From positions 62,001 through 126,000 of the forward strand of contig NZ_BCTO01000023.1 of the NCBI RefSeq assembly GCF_001571325.1: 64,000 nt of DNA. The letters are read 5' to 3'. The position numbers and the translations under genes are program-made. This DNA is from Delftia tsuruhatensis NBRC 16741. GTDB taxonomy: Bacteria > Pseudomonadota > Gammaproteobacteria > Burkholderiales > Burkholderiaceae_C. Of this stretch, positions 63,119-64,000 are shown one piece after another. How positions within the stretch are numbered: position 1 is the first letter of the stretch; the number at the start of each line of letters is the position of its first letter. Below the pieces are notes generated by a model, which was not told where the DNA came from, did no database searches, and saw only the letters and a list, made by a program, of their open reading frames with translations.

Positions 63119-63616
63119 ATGACAGTGAACACCCCGCAGCCCCACCCTGGCGCCGCCTGGAACGCCGTGCCCCGCATGGGCCAGGGCTTTTTCTGGCAGG
63201 ACCTGAAGGTTGGCCAGCAGCTGCGCACCTTCCGCCGCACCGTGACCGAGTCCGACCTGGTCGCCTTCATCAATGCCACGGGCATGCTGGAGGCCATCTT
63301 CATCGAGGAGGGCTACGACGGCGGCGCCATTGCCGGCCGCCCCGTGCCGGGCGCCATGACCTATGCGCTGATCGAAGGCTTCATCCTGCAAAGCATGATC
63401 CAGGGCACGGGCCTGGCCATGCTGGAGCTGCACCAGAAGATCCTCGGCCCCGTGCTGGTGGGCGACACCATCGAGGCCCTGGTCGAAGTCACCGCCATCA
63501 AGCCCACCTCCAAGGGCAACCGCGCCGTCGTCACCTCGCGCATCGAGGTCTTCAACCAGGGCCACCAGAAGGTCATGGAATACACGGCCGTGCGCCTGCT
63601 GGCAGGGCGCAGCTAG
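63119..63616 (+). CDS. MaoC-like hot-dog dehydratase/hydratase
   Basis: A 165-residue single hot-dog protein. FFWQDLKVGQQLRTFRRTVTESDLVAFINATGMLEAIFI and the PVPGAMTYALIEGFILQ segment fit MaoC-like enoyl-CoA hydratases (mesaconyl-CoA-hydratase-like). The usual hydratase Asp-x-x-x-x-His pair is not obvious, so the exact activity is open. It starts 2 bp after the CoA-transferase stop, with AGGAG just upstream. Confidence 0.82.
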   Translation: MTVNTPQPHPGAAWNAVPRMGQGFFWQDLKVGQQLRTFRRTVTESDLVAFINATGMLEAIFIEEGYDGGAIAGRPVPGAMTYALIEGFILQSMIQGTGLAMLELHQKILGPVLVGDTIEALVEVTAIKPTSKGNRAVVTSRIEVFNQGHQKVMEYTAVRLLAGRS

Positions 63617-63658
63617 GCGGACAAAAGAATTCCCATAACGACACCAGGAGACAACAGC

Positions 63659-64000
63659 ATGGACAAGAAAGGCAACAAGGCCGCAGGCAGACAAGCGCGG
63701 CGCAGGGTGCTGGCCGCCGTGGCGGCCTGCATGGCAGCCGCAGCGGCAGTGCCGGGAGCGGCCCTGGCCCAGCAGGCCTGGCCCAGCAAGCCCATCACGC
63801 TGGTCGTGCCTTTCCCGCCGGGCGGGCCCACCGACCTGGTGGCGCGCGTGCTGGCCCAGCAGGTGGGGCAGCAACTGGGCCAGACCGTGATCGTGGACAA
63901 CCGGCCCGGCGCCAACGGCAACATCGGCAACGCCCTGGTGGCCAAGGCCGCGCCCGATGGCTACACCGTGCTCTACAACACCTCGTCCATTGCGCTGAGC
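63659..64000 (+). CDS. Bug/TctC-family solute-binding protein (partial, 5' end)
   Basis: The first 114 codons of a periplasmic binding protein cut by the window end. A signal peptide (RRRVLAAVAACMAAAAAVPGAALA) precedes the TctC opening WPSKPITLVVPFPPGGPTDLVARVLAQQVG and the motifs RPGANGNIG and KAAPDGYTVLYNT. It would bind the carboxylate that the two preceding enzymes handle. AGGAG precedes ATG 63659; 42 bp after the MaoC gene, same transcript. Confidence 0.9.
   Translation, partial: MDKKGNKAAGRQARRRVLAAVAACMAAAAAVPGAALAQQAWPSKPITLVVPFPPGGPTDLVARVLAQQVGQQLGQTVIVDNRPGANGNIGNALVAKAAPDGYTVLYNTSSIALS

Overview
The window is about 64 kb of high-GC bacterial chromosome with the gene content and order of a betaproteobacterium of the Burkholderiales, most likely Comamonadaceae (Delftia or a close relative). 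The clues are the Burkholderiales-type porin end, the numerous Bug/TctC binding proteins with CaiB-family CoA-transferases, the rimP-nusA-infB-rbfA-truB-typA block and strong GC bias at third codon positions. The genus is an inference from gene content; no 16S rRNA is present.

Region 1 (1-17,000) is a surface-polysaccharide locus. Reading leftward from 16968 are wecB (UDP-GlcNAc 2-epimerase), a BcsB-like periplasmic protein, NfrB (family-2 glycosyltransferase with a C-terminal MshEN c-di-GMP-binding module), NfrA (TPR outer-membrane protein), two AlgX/AlgJ-like SGNH proteins, an MBOAT acyltransferase, a carrier protein, a DltA-like ligase, AlgF and an LCAD-like acyl-CoA dehydrogenase. A convergent Tat lipoprotein of the DUF4434 type lies at the end. 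I read it as a c-di-GMP-controlled N-acetylmannosamine-type exopolysaccharide synthase (the Nfr / phage N4 receptor type) combined with a Dlt/Alg-like acyl-decoration machine. I do not know this combination as a described system, and it is the main discovery candidate here.

Region 2 (17,000-29,000) is accessory. Two identical tRNA-Ser(GGA) genes in direct orientation bound 10.4 kb. Between them are an exported unknown protein, a signal-less PG-binding/M15 peptidase, a methyltransferase-TPR fusion, a divergent MFS/LysR pair, a small periplasmic protein, a DUF2789 protein, an orphan hybrid histidine kinase and a 40-residue small ORF. After the second tRNA come a GcvA-type LysR gene and a divergent tautomerase.

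Region 3 (29,600-43,000) holds a stomatin/NfeD pair, a biodegradative-type amino-acid decarboxylase with a histone-H1-like tail, a Bug / CoA-transferase / HMG-CoA lyase operon with a divergent IclR regulator, a ZIP transporter, a Fur-controlled superoxide dismutase with a small upstream ORF, and fabI.

Region 4 (41,200-52,300) holds the yejABEF microcin C/peptide ABC transporter, a Blc-type lipocalin, a 53-residue basic protein, cbpA-cbpM, and an operon of a di-haem cytochrome, a tri-haem cytochrome and a thioredoxin-like protein.

Region 5 (52,390-60,830) is the core translation operon rimP-nusA-infB-rbfA-truB followed by typA. It is preceded by a promoter with an intrinsic terminator only a few tens of bases downstream, which looks like an attenuator. 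Region 6 (60,900-64,000) is a LysR-regulated CoA-transferase / MaoC / Bug cluster cut by the window end.
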